In this document: positions 59,218-64,000 of the stretch, one piece after another
Numbering within the stretch: the first letter of the stretch is position 1
Layout of the letters: every line of letters begins with the position of its first letter
Assembly: GCA_003008705.1 (NCBI GenBank)
Contig: PDUO01000067.1
Location: 156,289 to 220,288 of the forward strand
Reading direction: 5' to 3'
DNA length: 64,000 nt
Origin: Pezicula radicicola
Taxonomy: Eukaryota; Ascomycota; Leotiomycetes; Helotiales; Dermateaceae
Position numbers and translations under genes: made by a program
Notes under the pieces: generated by a model
Seen by the model: only the letters and a program-made list of their open reading frames with translations
What the model was told of the DNA's origin: nothing
Database searches by the model: none

Positions 59218-60500
59218 TCTACTAATATAGACCTAAATTTAACCAAAGAGGAACGAATCGAAGGCGCAATTAAAGAGCTTTAAGGCCTTAATACTTAGAG
59301 CTATACTAAAATAATAAGGTACTAGTAAATTAAGTATATAATACTTAGTTATTATTATAGAAGAGTAACTATCTCCTATTAATAATATATCTCTAAAGTA
59401 TTAAAAAACCTTATAGATACTTAGAAGAAGGTTCTTATTAGTTGTATTAATAAATATACTACTAGAGGAATCTCTCTTATAAGTAGAATAGTTTATAATT
59501 TTATAAAAGAAATTAAAAGAAGAGAAGTAAGTAAAAACTAAGTTAGTAAATTTATAAAAAGGTATAATAATAAGCTTAAGAGTAGTTATTTATATAATAT
59601 TAAATATATATATATAAAGGTAAATTATATACTAAGTTTTTTATTCTTTTTTACTTTTATAAATTATTTTATAATACTTTATATTTATATATAAGACTTA
59701 GTTAAACTTTATTAACTTAGATAATACTTAGTTAACCTAAGTTATAAAAACCTATTATATAATAATAGAAAATATATATAATTAGAATAAGAAGGGTTTT
59801 ATAATAAGAATATTAAGAACTTTAAAGAGAATAATATTAAAATTTACTTAAGAATCTAAGAAGGTTAAATAAGCTAGCTAAGATAGGTCTAAAGAGTTTA
59901 TATCTCTTTTTACTTATATTTATATAAATAGTACTACCCTTTTACTAAACTTAATATATAAGAGTAGGAGTAATAATTAGAATAATAATTAAATTAAAGT
60001 AATTAATAAATATATATAAGCTTATTTTAGAGTTTTAAATAATAGTTAGAGTAATAATAAATATAAGCTTAAATAGTTAAAAATAGTCTTTAATCTATAT
60101 ATAAAAAATAAGATCTAAGGTAAATATCTTCTTATTATAAATAAGTATTTAAGTTATATTAATATAGTTTTCTTTAATTAGATAAATTAAAATAGAATCT
60201 TTATTTTAGTATTATTATCTTATTTAATCTATAGGTTATAACCTCTTAATATTAGTCTATTTAGTCTACTTAGTTAAGCTTATTTTAGAGAGTTAAATAA
60301 TTTCTTCTTTAGTAGTTTTAGTTTTATTCTAATATCTAAAGGACTATTCTAGCTATTATTTAAATCTACTTAGGATACTAGTTTTATATATAATATAATA
60401 GAGATTTTATATTCTTAGAAACCTTTAGTATTTTAGTAGTTATTTTTATTAGTTCTTCTTAATTAAATATAGATTAAAAGAAAGATTAATAAAATATAAA
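59218..60500 (+). pseudogene. Fot1/pogo-type DDE transposase remnant
   Basis: The first 60-70 bp are barely mutated and read NLTKEERIEGAIKEL, a typical start of fungal pogo-like transposases (helix-turn-helix region). From about 59,290 the frame dissolves into stops in CpA/TpG-free DNA, but YISFYLYLYK followed by YYPFTKLNI (near 59,890-59,960) still resembles the REWISLLAxI / ALPPALI block of the DDE_1 domain. End point uncertain. Inactive. Confidence 0.6.
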
Positions 60501-61600
60501 GAGAGGGATTAATTTTATAGATTTAGATTATAATCTAAAAGAGAATATAGTAATTAAGTAATTATATAAATTCTAAATATATTCCTTACTCTTATTACTT
60601 CTAAAAGGGCTAGAATATAATATATAGTAGTCTCTTAATTCTAATATTAGTTAAAAGGGGTAATACTAGATTAGTTAAGTAAGATAAAGATACTATTACT
60701 AAGTTAAGATATAAATAATATTACTAAGTTACTAAGTATAGGTTAAGATACTATATTTAAGTTAAGTATAAAGCTTTTATCTAAAAAGGAATAACTATCT
60801 ACTTATATAGAACCTTTATAAGTATAGATTATTAAGATCCTTTAGATTAGTACTTTTTATAACTAATCTAACTAATCTAACTAATCTACTAGTCCTTATT
60901 ATATAATACTTATTATATAACTTCCTTATCTTATATACTACTTAGTTCTTTATACTAAGTTCCTTTAGGGTCTATAACTAAGCCTTAGACTAAGAGTCTT
61001 ATTATATTTATAATACTATCTCTTATCTAGTTAGTATATTCTTATACTTAACTAGTAGCTATAAGACTTTATTAATAGACTATAATTCTATTCTTCTTTC
61101 TATTATAACCTTCTTATAATTAAAGAAAACTAATAATTAATTAAAATTATATAAGTATATTAAGACTTTTAATATTAAGATATCTTTTTATTCTTATTAT
61201 ATAAAGAATAGTATAAAGTACCTTATAGTATATAATTCCTTATACTATTCTAAATATATTCTTACTAGTAGAAAGATAAAATATAATATTTATAACTCTT
61301 TAATAAGTAACTAGGTAGTACTTAAGTAAAAGGAGAAGAAGCTAGTAGACTCTTAAAATAAAACTTAGTATAAATAGTAGGTTCTTTTTAAATAACTTAT
61401 AAAATAATAGGTAAAACTTCTTTATCTAAATAAATAAAGAGAATTCTTTTATATATATATAATAGATATATTATATTATAGTTTAAAGTTATTANATAAG
61501 TTAAAAGTAGTTAAAGAGATAAAGTAATAAGAAGCTAAAAAGCTTTACCTTAAATTTAACTCTTAGCCCTTTATATCTCTACCTTCTAATAACCTCTTTA
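60501..61600. repeat. RIP-saturated AT-rich DNA, unassigned
   Basis: No CpA/TpG, stops in all frames. It may be the terminal repeat of the retroelement or a further element; no reading was convincing. Confidence 0.4.
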
Positions 61601-64000
61601 TTAACTTTATAAATCTAACTCTAGTTATATCCTTATTAAATTTTAACTCTTCTAACCCCTTCTAGTTAAGTCTAGGTTTTACTAGTAAAACTACTTAAGC
61701 TTCTTTAAGTAGTTAAGGTTCTTTATAAGTTTTTATATATTATTTATTTTATTATACCCTTCTTATTTAATAAAGTACTTTTACTAACCTTTTATACTAG
61801 TTCTAATATTAACTATTTTTTTTATATTATAAATATCTAGATTATTTTTAAATAAGAGTTTAATATTTATAATTATTAGTATATCTCCTTTTACTAGTTC
61901 TAATAATAATATATAAAATATAAGGTATAGTTAAGAATTTTTTAATAGTTTAATATAGTAATTAACTAGTTTAATTTTCTTTAATATCTTAAATAGTCTT
62001 ANTTTCTTAAAGTTAAGTTTTATACTAAGTTATATTATCTTAATATTTTTTTATAATAGATATACTTTATCCTTTCTTTTTAGTAGAGGTTTTATACTAT
62101 ACTTATTATTTATATATTTTACTATTCTTAAATTATAAAATTTAATTTCCTTAGCTAAGTACTAGTATAACTTTTATAAGTTACTTACTATAATTATAGC
62201 TTATTAGACCCTTGTCTTATCTAGTTATAGTTATTAATATACTTCTAGCTAAAATCTATAATTTATAAAAAATAATAATATCTTAATAGACTTACTCTTA
62301 GTACTATTATATATAAACTATACTAGTAGTAGTAGTTCTATTTAATTATCTTATTACTAATTAATATAATTATATAAGTATTATTCTAATATCTAATTTA
62401 AATATTCTATCTACTTATTTATTTATAAGTAAAATATTATNAAAAGCTTATAATTTACTTCTAACTATACTATAAGTAATATCTAGAATTTTAATATAAA
62501 AAACTTATCTCTATCTAATATAATTTCTTTTAATAATTTATACTAGCTTATAATAACTTTTATAAATATATATACTAGTTCCTTAGTATTATTACTTTTC
62601 TTATATAATATAAAGTACTTATATTTAGTTAATCTATTTATAACTATTTAAATAAAGTTATAAATAACTTTTATTATTAGTTCTTTAAAAGATAATAATT
62701 TAATAATAAAGTTAAATATAATTAATCTTTATACCTTTTCTACTACTAGTAGTAACTATAGTAGTCTATATAGTAAATATCTACTAGTCTTACTTTTATT
62801 ATATAAGTTATATTCTATAACTACTTACTTTACTAGCTTCTTTATACTTAGAAAGTAGTAATCCTTTATAAGTTAATTAAGGGTTTTATTAATTCCTTAG
62901 TATCTATAAGCTAGTAATAAGTATTATTCTCTAATAAAGTCTTTTTATAGTCTTACTAGTATATAAACTAATCTCTTAAATCTTAATAGTTTTATCTAGT
63001 CTATAAGGAATTCTATTATTAATTCCTTTATAATTCTAGAGGTATATTTATTTATTTTATATATTTATTTAATCTTATTCTTTAGATCCTTATCCTTTAT
63101 TATAGATATTATAACTAAGAGTTTATAATTATATTCTAGGTTTTTTTTATTTTACTTAAGTATTACTTTTAATCTTTTTATTAATTTTCTTATATAGTCT
63201 TATTATCTACTTAGAGTATTAACTCTTATATTCTTAGATCCTTTTTTATATAAAATAATAAAGTTATATATAAATAACTTCTCTAATTATCTAACTTATC
63301 TTTAATTAAGAATCTTTATTATTATAAAAGATATAAGATTCTTATAGTTTATTTATACTTAGACTAGGTAATTAGACTCTTTTAAATAAACTTTTTATTA
63401 TTTAAAAGTAACTATAATAACTAATAGTTCTTTATTATATATATTATAATTTAACTTTATAAGTATTATCTTTTAGAAGTAGTATATAACTAACTTTAGT
63501 TTCCTTTATTTATTAAGTTACTCTAAGTAGACTCTTATAGTAAAATCTAATATATTTATTTCTAAGATAATTTATTATTTTAGATTAAAAGTAACTAGTA
63601 TTAGTATAGTTATAAATTATTATTTAAGTATATTAAATACTTTTTAAACCTTTAGGTTTTATTTAAATTTTTATTTTTTCTTTATAAGTTCTATAAGTAA
63701 TTAAGTAACTCTTAAGTATTCTTTAATAAATCTTTAATAAAAGTTTATAAAATCTAAAAAGATTTATACTTTTTTAATTATCTTAGACTTAGACTAGGTA
63801 AGTATTATATTAATTTTAGCTATATTTATTTTAATTTTATTAATTCTTATAATAAATCTTAGAAACTTAAATTTTATTTTATAAAACTTATATTTTTCTA
63901 GTTTAATAAGAAGCTTTACTTTTCTAAACTTTTTTAATACTTTCTTAATATACTTTATATACTTAGTCTTTATTTTAAAAAAGATAAATATATTATCTAA
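61600..64000 (-). mobile_element. Ty3/Gypsy retrotransposon pol remnant with chromodomain
   Basis: Read on the minus strand from 64000 downwards, the Gypsy reverse transcriptase after the YxDD site is still traceable: DNIFIFFKIK, KVLKKFRKVKLLIKLEKYKF, FLRFIIRINKIKI, IFLDFINFY and FIKEYLR. RNase H follows (ILEINILDFTI), and near 61,650-62,240 the integrase end and chromodomain (DKVYLL, then ILLLELVKGDILI, YFIK-stop-EGYNKINNI-stop-KLIKNLN). Nearly every glycine, tryptophan and glutamine codon site in the conserved pattern has become Lys/Arg/stop, as complete RIP predicts. Single ambiguous bases lie at 61495, 62002 and 62441. The element continues off the window edge. Confidence 0.75.

Noticed and set aside
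1..64000. tRNA, rRNA, CRISPR arrays, bacterial-type operons or prophage
   Set aside because: None seen on reading both strands; the window is typical fungal nuclear DNA. A covariance-model search was not possible.

Overview
This window is nuclear DNA from a filamentous ascomycete. The evidence is short introns (about 45-90 bp) with GT-AG ends and internal CTAAC/CTGAC-like branch sites, fungal-only families (UstYa-like, LaeA-like methyltransferase, fungal rhodopsin-domain proteins, TRI12-like MFS, pisatin-demethylase-like P450), and transposons eroded by repeat-induced point mutation (RIP). The mix would suit a Leotiomycete, but that is an inference from general resemblance only. Sixteen protein genes were resolved exon by exon. 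Exon phases close in all of them except the 5' end of the MYND gene.

Edges: 1 to about 3,960 and about 59,290 to 64,000 are AT-rich blocks almost without CpA/TpG dinucleotides. Readable traces show a Ty1/Copia element on the left and, on the right, a Fot1/pogo-type transposase followed by a chromodomain Ty3/Gypsy element. A lightly RIPped Tc1/mariner copy with intact terminal inverted repeats lies at 51,184-52,688. Three short inverted-repeat (MITE-like) elements lie at 17.1, 19.7 and 35.2 kb.

Left accessory part (5-34 kb): APH-type kinase-like gene (-) beside a decayed membrane-protein fragment; LaeA-like methyltransferase (-); cytochrome P450 (+); ferric reductase (-); alpha/beta hydrolase (+); secreted tyrosinase (-); rhodopsin-domain membrane protein (+); UstYa-like protein (-); mitochondrial 2-methylcitrate dehydratase (-); TRI12-like MFS exporter (-). 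Methyltransferase, P450, tyrosinase, UstYa-like protein and exporter is the enzyme set seen in ustiloxin-type (dikaritin) RiPP clusters. The genes here are widely spaced, unrelated genes lie between them, and no precursor peptide was found, so a cluster is only a hypothesis.

Centre and right (36-57 kb): mostly conserved cell-maintenance genes. They are a protein kinase with a Gly/Lys/Arg-rich tail (-), Ubc13 (-) divergent from the SEA/GATOR2 subunit Mtc5/WDR59 (+), a LITAF-like zinc-ribbon protein (+) convergent with a MYND-finger protein (-), the mariner element, a monocarboxylate-type MFS transporter (+), and an RBR E3 ubiquitin ligase (-). Gene-free stretches are listed separately. No tRNA, rRNA or CRISPR was recognised.
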